From the NCBI RefSeq assembly GCF_025291715.1, contig NZ_JAMBIZ010000034.1:1-39899 (forward strand): a DNA stretch of 39,899 nucleotides, in the 5' to 3' direction. The DNA is from Metasolibacillus sp. (GTDB taxonomy: Bacteria > Bacillota > Bacilli > Bacillales_A > Planococcaceae). Of the stretch, positions 15,370 through 23,254 are shown one piece after another (positions within the stretch are counted from its first letter, which is position 1; every line of letters starts with the position of its first letter). Both the position numbers and the translations under genes were made by a program. The notes beneath the pieces were generated by a model. That model made no database searches. It was not told the origin of the DNA and saw nothing but the letters and a program-made list of their open reading frames with translations.

Positions 15370-16134
15370 TTACATATGCTTATTAATTGCCTGTTGTAGT
15401 TTTGCTGAAATCGAATCACCTTCGGAAATAGTTAGGCGGACAAAGCTTTCATCCATATCTAAGGCTTCTGATAAAAGGCTAGCTAATCCTCGAACTTTAC
15501 GGTCTACTTGCAATAAAATTTCCGCTGAACGCTCTGTTTGAGAGAGGAATACTAATTCTAATTCATCTAAGCGTCCACGATACGTATTAGCTGTTGGCAC
15601 AAACTCAAACTCTTGCAAAAACGGATAGCTTTGTCGATAACGTGCAGGAGCAGCTTCGCAATCTACTTTACGCAAATGAAAGCCGAGCTGTTGCACCTCA
15701 TGTATAATTTCAGTAGCAAGTGGTGTTGGCTTAATTTCAATATAATCTTTATCAGTTGGGTCAACAGCCGCCTTGATATCTAGCCCAGTCTGAATCCAGA
15801 CACGCGTCTGTCCCAATGTAACTGGCACATCTGTTGGTAGGATGAAGGAAAATGGAATGCTATGAAACTCATTTGCTCGAATTGTAAAAGCCTCGTTTAG
15901 CTTCATACTTTTTAAAACTGCAGTTTCATTGCGTTTCGAGTCATTTACTTCTTTTAAATAATTTGCACATAAATTTAAATAAATTGTATCAATTTGTTGT
16001 TCTGCATTGCCGCCTCTAATTTCAACAATACCACTTACTACATCACCCACATTGTATGTTGTATACTGTAGCTTTGTATCAACAGTGGCAGAACCAATCC
16101 CAACACTCGCTAAAACTTTGTTAAAAAAAGACAT
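15370..16134 (-). CDS. spo0M: Sporulation-control protein Spo0M
   Basis: 254 aa, close to the usual length. Arrestin-like two-domain beta protein found across Bacillales. Begins MSFFNKVLASVGIGSATVDTKL and has the typical YNVGDVVSGIVEIRGG, FILPTDVPVTLGQTRVWIQTGLDIK (about 108-132), and a FEFVP segment. In B. subtilis it influences early sporulation and cell morphology. A GGAGG-type RBS lies upstream at about 16142-16147. Monocistronic, sharing its terminator with the convergent cotH-like gene. Confidence 0.93.
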   Translation of the reverse strand: MSFFNKVLASVGIGSATVDTKLQYTTYNVGDVVSGIVEIRGGNAEQQIDTIYLNLCANYLKEVNDSKRNETAVLKSMKLNEAFTIRANEFHSIPFSFILPTDVPVTLGQTRVWIQTGLDIKAAVDPTDKDYIEIKPTPLATEIIHEVQQLGFHLRKVDCEAAPARYRQSYPFLQEFEFVPTANTYRGRLDELELVFLSQTERSAEILLQVDRKVRGLASLLSEALDMDESFVRLTISEGDSISAKLQQAINKHM

Positions 16135-16234
16135 ATAAAAATCCTCCTATGTTGTATTGATTTTCATACGTTTTATAAAAGAAAAAGGTTTCACAATTTT
16201 TCACAGCAATATTTTCATGCAGCCTGTCTATATA

Positions 16235-17251
16235 TTATTTTAAATCAATTGCCATCTCAGGCATTACTGGACCAACTTTATTATCTCCCGCACCCTTACT
16301 ATAGAAAATTTCAGGTGTGATAAATAGTGTAGTCGCTTCTGGAGGTAGTTGGTCAATTGAAAAGCTCCAATGCATTGTAGCTGTTTCGATATTGCCTTGT
16401 CCTCCATTACCTTGTGCTTCGTAAACATTCCCTAAATTATCGCGTACTTTTTTAATTGTAATGGAAGCCCATGGCCATTCTTCCATCGTATTTTTATCAA
16501 GCTGTTGTGTATAATGCACGATGGTAGATAAAGCATTTTGCTCAATTGAATTGATGATGACTTGAACACCATCAACCTCTTGCTCCACATGTACCTTTTT
16601 CACATCATTTTCTAGTTTCGGTAGCTTAAATTCGAAGGACCAATCTCCTTTATAGACAACACCCGACTCTGCTTGAATATCAGTAGGATGCCAGCTGACT
16701 AAAACTTCTTCTGGTGCAACACCCTCAAAAAATGGTGTGATTTTCATGACACCAACATAGGTGTTTGCGTCAATTCTCTCAAGCGACATTCCTCCACCAG
16801 CTCCTGTAGCTGATTGAATATCAATGTTGGCAGAACCGTTAATAAAGTGTAGCTCACCTAAATTTTTTTCTGATTCAATCGCATAGGTCAGTGTGACAGA
16901 TGTACCATCAAATATTGCATTTTCAATCATTATCGAAATACCATCACTTGTTTGCATTTGCTCAACAATCGTCGCTAAGTCGCTATAGTTATTATGAATA
17001 AAATATTTATCTGTATATTCCACAATATTTTTCATAAAAGGTATTTGTGCTGCAAAGGATGGGAATGTCAATGGTGTGACAATCGTTCCACCGAGTAATA
17101 TAGCAGCAATTATTGCATATTTACGCCAAGCTGCACGCTTCTTTTTTTGACCAAGCACATACTTTGTTAGTCGCTTTTTTTCTAGTTCATCAACAGCCAT
17201 AGGCTCAAGTTCATCAATATTTAAGTTTGCGAATTTTTTGTAGTCGCTCAT
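16235..17251 (-). CDS. DUF4179-domain anti-sigma factor (probable)
   Basis: 338 aa. A cytoplasmic N-terminus (1-40), one membrane helix (about 45-65, YAIIAAILLGGTIVTPLTF) and an extracytoplasmic part starting with the DUF4179 pattern (FMKNIVEYTDKYF..., TYAIESEKNLGE), then a beta-rich DUF5643-like C-terminal region. Proteins of this build sit next to ECF sigma factors and sequester them at the membrane. ATG 17251 overlaps the sigma stop by 4 bp (ATGA), with AAAGGAGATG as RBS. Single-pass topology fits signal transduction from the envelope. Confidence 0.85.
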   Translation of the reverse strand: MSDYKKFANLNIDELEPMAVDELEKKRLTKYVLGQKKKRAAWRKYAIIAAILLGGTIVTPLTFPSFAAQIPFMKNIVEYTDKYFIHNNYSDLATIVEQMQTSDGISIMIENAIFDGTSVTLTYAIESEKNLGELHFINGSANIDIQSATGAGGGMSLERIDANTYVGVMKITPFFEGVAPEEVLVSWHPTDIQAESGVVYKGDWSFEFKLPKLENDVKKVHVEQEVDGVQVIINSIEQNALSTIVHYTQQLDKNTMEEWPWASITIKKVRDNLGNVYEAQGNGGQGNIETATMHWSFSIDQLPPEATTLFITPEIFYSKGAGDNKVGPVMPEMAIDLK

Positions 17252-17802
17252 ATAAACATCTCCTTTAATTGTGGGGATTCGGCTAATTTTTTTTTGCCGC
17301 GGTATAGGCGGTTATCCACAGCCGCTTTCGTTAAGGATAAGGCATCCGCAATTTCACTATTGGACATTTCTAAAAAATATTTCATTGTAAAAATATCGCC
17401 ATCAGGTGGCTCTAGTTGGCTAATGTGAAGGAGCATTGTGTTTTTTTGCTCCTGCTTTAAAATTGTTTGCTCGCTGTTACTATTATGTTGCTCGTAGCAG
17501 TCAACGAGCTCAGCCGCCCGCATATTTTGCTTGTCTAATGCACGGTAATAATCAATCGCTTTATATTTTGTAATGGTACCAAGCCAGCGCTTGAAGTCAG
17601 CAGGCTCTCCTTGAAACTTCTCGGCATTTTGCCATACATCTAAAAATACATCATTAATGCATTCATCAATCGCGCTTTGCTTGCCGATTGGTGCTAAAAT
17701 TTTGAAGGCAATTGCTTTTACAAATGGTAAGTATTCATCGATGATGTATTCAAGCGCGTCCTCTTTTTGTTTTTTCAAACGTTTTATAAATTTATGCTGC
17801 AT
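17248..17802 (-). CDS. ECF-type sigma factor
   Basis: 184 aa. Region 2 about 20-90 (AIAFKIL, DECINDVFLDVWQNAEKF, FKRWLGTITKYKAIDYYR) and region 4 about 120-175 (FTMKYFLEMSNSEIADALSLTKAAVDNRLYRGKKKL). No N-terminal region 1. ATG 17802 is preferred over TTG 17808 because AAGGAG lies 8 bp upstream of the ATG. Co-transcribed with its probable anti-sigma. I could not find a convincing ECF autoregulatory promoter in the 100 bp upstream. Confidence 0.9.
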   Translation of the reverse strand: MQHKFIKRLKKQKEDALEYIIDEYLPFVKAIAFKILAPIGKQSAIDECINDVFLDVWQNAEKFQGEPADFKRWLGTITKYKAIDYYRALDKQNMRAAELVDCYEQHNSNSEQTILKQEQKNTMLLHISQLEPPDGDIFTMKYFLEMSNSEIADALSLTKAAVDNRLYRGKKKLAESPQLKEMFI

Positions 17803-17880
17803 AAACAAAACTCCTTATCTTTTTAGAAAAAGCTTTTTCATTAATTACAACGAAATGAGCGAGGGATTATTCTCAACAAA

Positions 17881-17908
17881 AAAACTGCTCCAAAATTGGA
17901 ACAGTTTT
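17881..17908 (-). terminator. Terminator of the catE-like gene
   Basis: The stem AAAACTG/CAGTTTT plus inner TCCA/TGGA is followed on the minus strand by a long T-run. It overlaps the stop codon of the dioxygenase-like gene and protects the downstream sigma gene from read-through. Confidence 0.8.
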
Positions 17909-18782
17909 AAATCGTAAACAGGATGCGGATTCCATTCGGGTCTTCCACTGAAAAAATTTGTGTGCCACCATGAAGTGGAGCGTGTTCATATTGCTCTATA
18001 TTGAAGCCTGCTGCTATTAAGTTATTTTGAATTTGCTGTGCCACTTCCTCATTTTCCAAAACAACGGTAAATGATTGTAGTCCGACCTGCTGTGATGAAG
18101 GCTTGCTGCCATTTGCGCTATGCCAAGTATTTAAGCCGATATGATGATGGTAATTGCCTGTTGAAATAAAGAGCGCCTGCTTTCCATAGCGAGCGACAAC
18201 ATTGTAATTAAGCACGTTTGTGTAAAATTGCTCTGATTGTGCGATATCTGCAACAGATAGATGAATATGTCCAATCATCGTACCTTGTGGAAGGCCATTC
18301 CAGCCACCATCAGCTTCTGCTAAAATCGAATTGAAGTTTAGCTGCTCTGTGTACATTGTGACATTGTCATTCTGCCATTGCCAGCTACTTGCAGGACGAT
18401 CTACATAAATCTCAATCCCATTGCCATCAGGGTCATTTAAATACAGTGCTTCACTGACCCCATGGTCTGCTGCACCGAGGCGGATATTGTGCTGAACAAA
18501 ATGCTGTACGATATTGCCTAAATCTTTCCGGCTCGGCAGCAATAGTGCAATATGATACAAGCCTGTTAAGCCATCATGTAATGGCAGGGCATTGTCTACT
18601 TTTATTAAGGATAAAAAGCTTGTTGTGCCATCAACTGTTAAATAAGCTGTTTGCTCATCCTGCTGTAAAATTTGAAAGCCAATAATTGTTGTGTAATATT
18701 CAAGTGAACGTTGTAAATCAGCCACTTTTAGCTGTACATGTGATGTATACATATTCGGTTTTTGATGAAAGTTTATAGTCAT
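17907..18782 (-). CDS. catE: Catechol-2,3-dioxygenase-like VOC protein (CatE/YfiE type)
   Basis: 291 aa, two VOC modules (about 12-130 and 168-291). The N-terminal module has H15, H77 and E124 (NGIEIYVDRP). The C-terminal module has H172 (GHIHLSV) and the YHHHIGLNTWH motif, but the place where the third, Glu, ligand is expected reads DPNGIRI. Length and sequence pattern match the Bacillus CatE group, which cleaves catechols at C2-C3 and is induced by thiol-reactive quinones through CatR. A symmetric candidate operator lies upstream at 18822-18842. Monocistronic. Substrate specificity is not certain. Confidence 0.8.
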   Translation of the reverse strand: MTINFHQKPNMYTSHVQLKVADLQRSLEYYTTIIGFQILQQDEQTAYLTVDGTTSFLSLIKVDNALPLHDGLTGLYHIALLLPSRKDLGNIVQHFVQHNIRLGAADHGVSEALYLNDPDGNGIEIYVDRPASSWQWQNDNVTMYTEQLNFNSILAEADGGWNGLPQGTMIGHIHLSVADIAQSEQFYTNVLNYNVVARYGKQALFISTGNYHHHIGLNTWHSANGSKPSSQQVGLQSFTVVLENEEVAQQIQNNLIAAGFNIEQYEHAPLHGGTQIFSVEDPNGIRILFTI

Positions 18783-18821
18783 ATAGATGCTCCTTATAGA
18801 TTGGACTGTATATCAAATTTA

Positions 18822-18842
18822 ACATATTCCTCGTGAATATGT
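18822..18842. promoter_or_regulatory. Candidate operator upstream of catE
   Basis: A perfect 8-bp inverted repeat, ACATATTC and GAATATGT, with a 5-bp spacer. It is 40-60 bp upstream of the catE-like start and near a -10-like TATACA on the minus strand, so it would overlap the promoter. A dimeric repressor site is likely; MarR/DUF24-type (CatR, YodB) is a guess from the gene. Confidence 0.5.
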
Positions 18843-18868
18843 ACGTGAATTGACTTATCTTTATATAC

Positions 18869-18898
18869 AAAAAAACACCCGTACAGTCCGAGTGTTTT
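18869..18898 (-). terminator. Terminator of the 31-aa membrane peptide gene
   Basis: A 10-bp stem (18872-18881 with 18889-18898; one U-G pair on the minus strand) with a T-run on the minus-strand side. Confidence 0.75.
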
Positions 18899-18926
18899 GT
18901 AGTAGTTGCCTAATTAGGCGTAAAGA

Positions 18927-19022
18927 TTAGTCTTTTTTAGCGAATGGTTTGCCTTCGTAACCACCAGTGAAGATTGCAGTTAAGAATGCTACACAAATGC
19001 CAAGAATTAATAATAATTTCAT
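18927..19022 (-). CDS. 31-aa single-pass membrane peptide
   Basis: A 31-residue ORF: MKLLLILGICVAFLTAIFTG then a short tail GYEGKPFAKKD. One hydrophobic helix covers residues 2-19, with a charged C-terminus. It has an excellent RBS (GAGGAGGA, about 8 bp before ATG 19022) and its own terminator at 18869-18898, so it is a genuine short gene that length cut-offs miss. A longer in-frame version starting upstream has no RBS. Function unknown. Confidence 0.75.
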   Translation of the reverse strand: MKLLLILGICVAFLTAIFTGGYEGKPFAKKD

Positions 19023-19161
19023 GGAAGTATCCTCCTCATGTATATAAACTCTTTTATTAGTATAGCTTATAAGTAGTAACTTTACTATGGTTATTTTGTG
19101 TCTAAATAGGTTAAACTTATGCATTTTCGGGAATAGAAAAGAAAAAAGGAGGGGGCTTAAA

Positions 19162-19326
19162 ATGGAGATAAATAAGAAGCAGCCAACAAGCGGGCATATG
19201 GTGAACGATATGGAGGATTTAAAGCAGTTAGGTAAGCAAATGGAAAATATGCGAGATGGTCAACAGCTAGAGGAGGATGACCGCATCGTAGATCCACAGC
19301 AATTTGATAAATTAGACGAGAAGTGA
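19162..19326 (+). CDS. 54-aa acidic small protein
   Basis: MEINKKQPTSGHMVNDMEDL followed by a Gln/Met/Asp-rich helix and a DRIVDPQQFDKLDEK tail. No membrane segment, no Cys. RBS AAAGGAGGGGG lies just upstream of ATG 19162; the longer in-frame ORF from 19087 lacks a good RBS. The stop is followed at once by a 21-bp-period repeat array and a terminator. Function not recognised. Confidence 0.7.
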   Translation: MEINKKQPTSGHMVNDMEDLKQLGKQMENMRDGQQLEEDDRIVDPQQFDKLDEK

Positions 19327-19328
19327 AA

Positions 19329-19424
19329 ATTCGCAAATATATATGAGAATTTCGCAGATATGTCATGAAAAAACGCAGATATAATTTGAAATTCGCAAAT
19401 ATATTTAAAAAAACGCAGATATAT
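19329..19424 (+). repeat. 20-21-bp-period CGCAGATAT array in the 3'-UTR of the 54-aa gene
   Basis: Five copies of CGCAGATAT or CGCAAATAT start at 19332, 19353, 19374, 19394 and 19414 (steps 21, 21, 20, 20). Copies alternate between an AATTTCGC and an AAAACGC lead-in. The array begins right after the stop codon at 19326 and ends before the terminator at 19432. Same sub-family and orientation as the trmL array. Confidence 0.85.
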
Positions 19425-19431
19425 TCTATTT

Positions 19432-19472
19432 AGTCATTTGGATTTCATTCCATTGAAATTCAAATGGCTTTT
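19432..19472 (+). terminator. Terminator after the 54-aa gene and its array
   Basis: A 13-bp stem (19434-19446 with 19455-19467; G-U pairs included) with an 8-nt loop is followed by CTTTT. Confidence 0.75.
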
Positions 19473-19508
19473 CGGTGTGTAAGGTTCGTCTCTCGAAAGA
19501 ATTCGGTA

Positions 19509-19514
19509 TATAAT
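19509..19514 (+). promoter_or_regulatory. -10 element of the aldo/keto reductase operon
   Basis: A perfect TATAAT lies 21 bp before the first reductase start codon. No good -35 is seen at 16-18 bp, so only the -10 is supported. Confidence 0.4.
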
Positions 19515-19534
19515 AAAATAAAGGGGGTATAAAA

Positions 19535-20365
19535 ATGCAATTGCAAAGTACAAAAAAATTAGCTAACGGTGTAGAAATGCCAATTTTAGGTTTAGGTGTC
19601 TACAAAATGACAGACCGCGATGAAACGCTTGCTGCTATTACGAAGGCACTACAAGTAGGCTATCGCGCAGTGGATACCGCTGCACTTTACTACAATGAAG
19701 CTGAAGTAGGTGAAGCGATTCGTCACTCTGGCGTGCCGCGCGAAGAAATCTTCGTTACGACAAAGGTTTGGAATTCGGATCAAGGCTATGACAACACATT
19801 ACGAGCCTTTGAAACATCGTTGAAGAAATTAAATATGGACTATGTCGATTTATATTTAACACATTGGCCTGTGGCAGATAAATTCGTTGATACATATCGG
19901 GCAATTGAGCGCCTTTACGACGAAAAGCTAATTCGTGTGCCAGGCGTATCGAATCATCATCAACACCATTTAGAGCAGCTTCTTGCAAGCGCAAATATTG
20001 CGCCAGTAGTCAATCAAGTAGAAGTGCATCCATATTTATCACAGCAAGCTTTGCGTGCATTTTGTGCCGAGCAGCATATTGCAGTAACAGCATGGTCGCC
20101 GTTAGGGCGTGGTGGCGTGCTAACAGATGAAACGATTCAGCAAATTGCTGAGAAATATGGCAAATCATCAGCACAAGTTGTGCTACGTTGGCATTTACAG
20201 CACGACATACTTATCATTCCGAAATCAGTAAAGGCACAGCGCATTGAAGAAAATGCACAAATTTTTGATTTTGAATTAACGGCACAAGATATGCAAACGC
20301 TTGACGCATTAAATCAAAATAAACGCTTTGGGCAAGACCCAGACAATTTTAAATTTGATTTCTAA
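19535..20365 (+). CDS. Aldo/keto reductase, copy 1
   Basis: 276 aa NADPH-dependent (beta/alpha)8 oxidoreductase of AKR family 5 type. Catalytic tetrad D47, Y52 (AVDTAALYYN), K77 (TTKVW) and H110 (LTHWP). The cofactor-binding end is IPKSVKAQRIEENAQIFDF. Reduces aldehydes or ketones; substrate unknown. RBS AAAGGGGG before ATG 19535. A near-identical paralogue follows 14 bp downstream. Both carry VPGVSNHH where most relatives read AIGVSNF. A 73-bp stretch of this gene (19901-19973) is almost identical to the paralogue. Confidence 0.92.
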   Translation: MQLQSTKKLANGVEMPILGLGVYKMTDRDETLAAITKALQVGYRAVDTAALYYNEAEVGEAIRHSGVPREEIFVTTKVWNSDQGYDNTLRAFETSLKKLNMDYVDLYLTHWPVADKFVDTYRAIERLYDEKLIRVPGVSNHHQHHLEQLLASANIAPVVNQVEVHPYLSQQALRAFCAEQHIAVTAWSPLGRGGVLTDETIQQIAEKYGKSSAQVVLRWHLQHDILIIPKSVKAQRIEENAQIFDFELTAQDMQTLDALNQNKRFGQDPDNFKFDF

Positions 20366-20379
20366 GGGGGAACTTATTT

Positions 20380-21201
20380 ATGACAATTTCAAAAACAATC
20401 ACATTAGCAAACGGTGTAGAAATGCCACGTATCGGTTACGGCGTATTCCGTATGAAGGAGCATGATGTTGCAGTTGATGGTGTAGCACAAGCATTAAAAG
20501 CAGGCTACCGTGCAATTGATACAGCAGCAATTTATCAAAATGAGGAAGCGGTAGGGGAAGCAATTAAAGCTTCAGGTATCGATCGCTCAGAGTTATTTAT
20601 TACGACAAAGGTTTGGAATGCAGACCAAGGCTTCGATAATACATTGCGCGCTTTTGAAACATCATTAAAAAAATTAAATTTAGATTATATTGATTTATAT
20701 TTAACACATTGGCCAAAGCCAACATTAGCGGACACATATAAAGCAATTGAGCGCCTTTATGATGAAAAGCTAATTCGTGTGCCAGGCGTATCGAATCACC
20801 ATCAACACCATTTAGAAGAAGTATTTGCAGTAGCAAATGTGAAGCCAATGGTCAACCAAATCGAGTGTCATCCATCTTTGTCACAGGATGCATTGCGTGC
20901 GTTTTGCGCAGAGCATAACATTGCGGTAACAGCGTGGGCGCCACTTGGTACAGGTATTGTCTTTACACATCCTGTTGTCAAAAACTTAGCTGAAAAATAT
21001 GGCAAAACACCAGCACAAATTGTGCTACGTTGGCATTTAGAAATTGGTAATATTGCTATCCCGAAATCTGTAACGCCAGAGCGTATTACAGAAAACTTAG
21101 ATGTATTTGACTTTGCGCTTGCAGCAGATGAAGTTGCTGCTATTACAGCATTAAATACATTCCATCGTACAAGTGCTGACCCTGATAATTTTGACTTTTA
21201 A
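20380..21201 (+). CDS. Aldo/keto reductase, copy 2
   Basis: 273 aa. Same fold and the same tetrad positions (D47, Y52, K77, H110) as the preceding gene, with RBS AAGGGGGAA before ATG 20380. The two proteins are clearly related over their whole length but differ throughout, apart from a nearly identical block around YDEKLIRVPGVSNHHQHHLE. They form a two-gene operon that arose by tandem duplication. Different substrate ranges are possible, since the loop after THWP differs (VADKFVD versus KPTLAD). Confidence 0.92.
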   Translation: MTISKTITLANGVEMPRIGYGVFRMKEHDVAVDGVAQALKAGYRAIDTAAIYQNEEAVGEAIKASGIDRSELFITTKVWNADQGFDNTLRAFETSLKKLNLDYIDLYLTHWPKPTLADTYKAIERLYDEKLIRVPGVSNHHQHHLEEVFAVANVKPMVNQIECHPSLSQDALRAFCAEHNIAVTAWAPLGTGIVFTHPVVKNLAEKYGKTPAQIVLRWHLEIGNIAIPKSVTPERITENLDVFDFALAADEVAAITALNTFHRTSADPDNFDF

Positions 21202-21256
21202 TTGTGAAATGTGCCAAAAGGGAAACAAACTATGATAAAATATGAATGTATATCGA

Positions 21257-21262
21257 TATAAT
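21257..21262 (+). promoter_or_regulatory. -10 element of the 74-aa gene
   Basis: TATAAT two bases upstream of the RBS GGGAGGA. This would give a transcript start inside or just after the RBS, so it may be coincidental; no good -35 is visible. Confidence 0.2.
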
Positions 21263-21277
21263 AGGGAGGACTTTCCA

Positions 21278-21502
21278 ATGGCATCAGTATCACATGCGAA
21301 TGCAAAAATTGCACCAGAGCGCTTAGAGGAAGCTTTAGCAAAGCGTGACCGCTTAATTATTGAATTATTAGTGCAAGTGCTTGATGAGCAGCTAGTAATT
21401 GAACGCCCTGTATTACGTGAGCGTTTAAGCAACCTAGTACAGCTATCAGACAATGATGATGAGCTAAAAGAAACAATCTTTGCATTAATTAACAAGCTAT
21501 AA
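21278..21502 (+). CDS. 74-aa hypothetical protein
   Basis: 74 aa, helical and charged (ERLEEALAKRDRLIIELLVQ, then LRERLSNLVQLSDNDDEL). No signal or membrane segment. RBS GGGAGGA lies 7 bp before ATG 21278. Followed by a terminator shared with the convergent LysE-type gene. Family not recognised. Confidence 0.7.
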   Translation: MASVSHANAKIAPERLEEALAKRDRLIIELLVQVLDEQLVIERPVLRERLSNLVQLSDNDDELKETIFALINKL

Positions 21503-21503
21503 A

Positions 21504-21540
21504 AAAATGGCAGTTGGGAATTCCCCAGCTGCTATTTTAA
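21504..21540. terminator. Bidirectional terminator
   Basis: A 13-bp stem (AATGGCAGTTGGG with CCCAGCTGCTATT, G-U pairs) is flanked by A-run and T-run. It lies between the 74-aa gene and the convergent LysE-type gene. Confidence 0.8.
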
Positions 21541-22160
21541 TTTGCCTTTTCCAAAGCTAACTTTACACCAAACAAAATCAATACAGCACCTGTCACACCT
21601 TCCATCACTTTTTGCGTAGATGGTTTATTCATAAATGAGCGGATTTGGTGTAGCAAGTAGACATAGCCAATAAACCATAGAGCAGTCAACGCTGTATACG
21701 TAATACCCATAATGAAAAATGGCAACAATGGATTAGCATTTGTTGCTAAAAATTGCGGTAAAAATGTTAAGAAAAAGACCGCTACTTTCGGGTTAAGTAA
21801 ATTCGTTAAAAAGCCTTGCATAAAGCTTGATTTGCTATCATTTTTATGTGGCACGGCATCGACAAGCTGCGGCTTTCTTTTTGTCATGGCAATCAACGTT
21901 TTAATACCGAGGTAAAGTAAATACATTGCTCCGATATATTTAATAATGGAAAAAACAACAGCTGATTTGACAATAATAGCAGAGAGCCCAAGCACAGCAG
22001 CAGATGTGTGAATCATTAAGGCACATAATGTGCCAGCCATCGTCTGCAAGCCAGCCTTTTTATTAATGAGTAGCGTATTTTTTGTAACAATGGCTGTATC
22101 AGGTCCAGGTAAAATGATGAGCATAACACACATAAAGAGGTAAAGCATAAAGTTTTCCAT
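21537..22160 (-). CDS. LysE/RhtB-family amino-acid exporter
   Basis: 207 aa from ATG 22160. Six hydrophobic segments, with the family signatures LPGPDTAIVTKN (about 18-29) and GFLTNLLNPKVAVFFLTFLPQF (about 118-139). Members export lysine, homoserine/threonine or other amino acids across the membrane. ATG 22160 has ATGAGG about 6 bp upstream; an in-frame ATG at 22172 is possible. Monocistronic. Substrate unknown. Confidence 0.88.
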   Translation of the reverse strand: MENFMLYLFMCVMLIILPGPDTAIVTKNTLLINKKAGLQTMAGTLCALMIHTSAAVLGLSAIIVKSAVVFSIIKYIGAMYLLYLGIKTLIAMTKRKPQLVDAVPHKNDSKSSFMQGFLTNLLNPKVAVFFLTFLPQFLATNANPLLPFFIMGITYTALTALWFIGYVYLLHQIRSFMNKPSTQKVMEGVTGAVLILFGVKLALEKAN

Positions 22161-22243
22161 AAGCAACCTCATTTCTCATATAGAATAATTGTTCAATATT
22201 GTAACAGAAATAAGTGAAAATTCGCAATACTATTTAAGGAAAT

Positions 22244-22296
22244 AAAAATAAGCTTGTTTGACAAGGCGATAACCTTAGTCAAACAAGCTTATTTTT
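22244..22296. terminator. Strong bidirectional terminator
   Basis: A perfect 19-bp inverted repeat (22244-22262 with 22278-22296), A-run on one side and T-run on the other. For the minus strand it ends the pseudouridine synthase transcript after its 21-bp-period array. Confidence 0.9.
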
Positions 22297-22298
22297 CG

Positions 22299-22392
22299 TT
22301 GAGCGAATTTTAGCTTTGGATGAGCGAAATTGCTGATTCGTTGAGCGAATATTGACTTTGGATGAGCGAAATTGTCACTTCATTGAGCGAAT
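22299..22392 (-). repeat. 21-bp-period TGAGCG (CGCTCA) array in the 3'-UTR of the pseudouridine synthase gene
   Basis: Five TGAGCGAA copies start at 22300, 22321, 22342, 22363 and 22384, exactly 21 bp apart. GTTGAGCG and GATGAGCG units alternate with matching linkers (CTTTG after one type, a TTC end after the other), giving a 42-bp super-repeat. On the gene's strand the core is CGCTCAAC or CGCTCATC, the same orientation as the array at 13447. It starts at the gene's stop codon and ends at the terminator. Confidence 0.9.
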
Positions 22393-22394
22393 CA

Positions 22395-23243
22395 TTACTT
22401 TTGAACTACATTATCCTTTACAACAACTCGTTCATTTATAAAAGGATGCTGGAATTCAAGCTGAATGGCATGTAATTCATAATCATTCGTTGCTGTTTGG
22501 CGTGCATTGTATAAGGTATCACCGATAATGGGGTGACCTAAATGTGCCATATGGACACGAATTTGGTGTGTGCGTCCTGTTTCTAATATAACGTGGACAA
22601 CACAGCTATTTTTAAAGCGTTGCACCACCTCATAATGAGTAACTGCATGCTGACCTGATGCTGAAACGACGCGTCTTGTATTATGGTGACGATCCTTGCC
22701 AATCGGTGCATTGATGACACCGCTATCTGTACGGATATTGCCTTGTACTTCAGCAGCATATGTGCGAATAATCGTTTTTTCCTCAATCATTCGATCAAAT
22801 ACTGATTTTGCAATTGGGTGCTTCGCGACAAGAAGTAGCCCTTTCGTTCCTTGGTCAAGGCGATGCACATGCTCAGCATAGCTGCCACCGTTTGCTTGAA
22901 TATGTGCCATCACATGATTCATACATGTATTTGTATCATTTGCCTCGTTTGGATGTGTTGACATACCCTTTGGCTTTGAAACGATTAAGCAATGCTCGTC
23001 CTCATAACGAATAGCCACTTCGCATTGAGCAGTTGGCTGATAGCTTGAGGAAGGAGCAGGGAAATCAAATTTTAATAACGTCCCAGTCGTGAGCGGTTCC
23101 TTCCATATAGCAGCAGTGCCATCCTGCAATGTAACGGCCTTTGCCATGCGCAATTCATGGACGATTTTTTTGCCTAAGCGCCACTCTTCACGTAGCAGCC
23201 GTTCAATTGTTTGACCATCTTGTTGTATTGTATAGGTAAACAT
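22395..23243 (-). CDS. RluA-family pseudouridine synthase
   Basis: 282 aa. Isomerises specific uridines in rRNA or tRNA. Motif II HRLDQGTKGLLLVAK (catalytic Asp about residue 129; the usual Ser of TSG is Lys). Also seen: RTYAAEVQG, GRTHQIRVHMAHLGHPIIGDTLY (about 225-247), and an N-terminal S4-like segment. RBS AGGAGG before ATG 23243. RluD/YlyB-type assignment cannot be refined from sequence alone. The terminator of the upstream bdb pair separates the transcripts. Confidence 0.88.
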   Translation of the reverse strand: MFTYTIQQDGQTIERLLREEWRLGKKIVHELRMAKAVTLQDGTAAIWKEPLTTGTLLKFDFPAPSSSYQPTAQCEVAIRYEDEHCLIVSKPKGMSTHPNEANDTNTCMNHVMAHIQANGGSYAEHVHRLDQGTKGLLLVAKHPIAKSVFDRMIEEKTIIRTYAAEVQGNIRTDSGVINAPIGKDRHHNTRRVVSASGQHAVTHYEVVQRFKNSCVVHVILETGRTHQIRVHMAHLGHPIIGDTLYNARQTATNDYELHAIQLEFQHPFINERVVVKDNVVQK

Positions 23244-23254
23244 AGGTATCCTCC

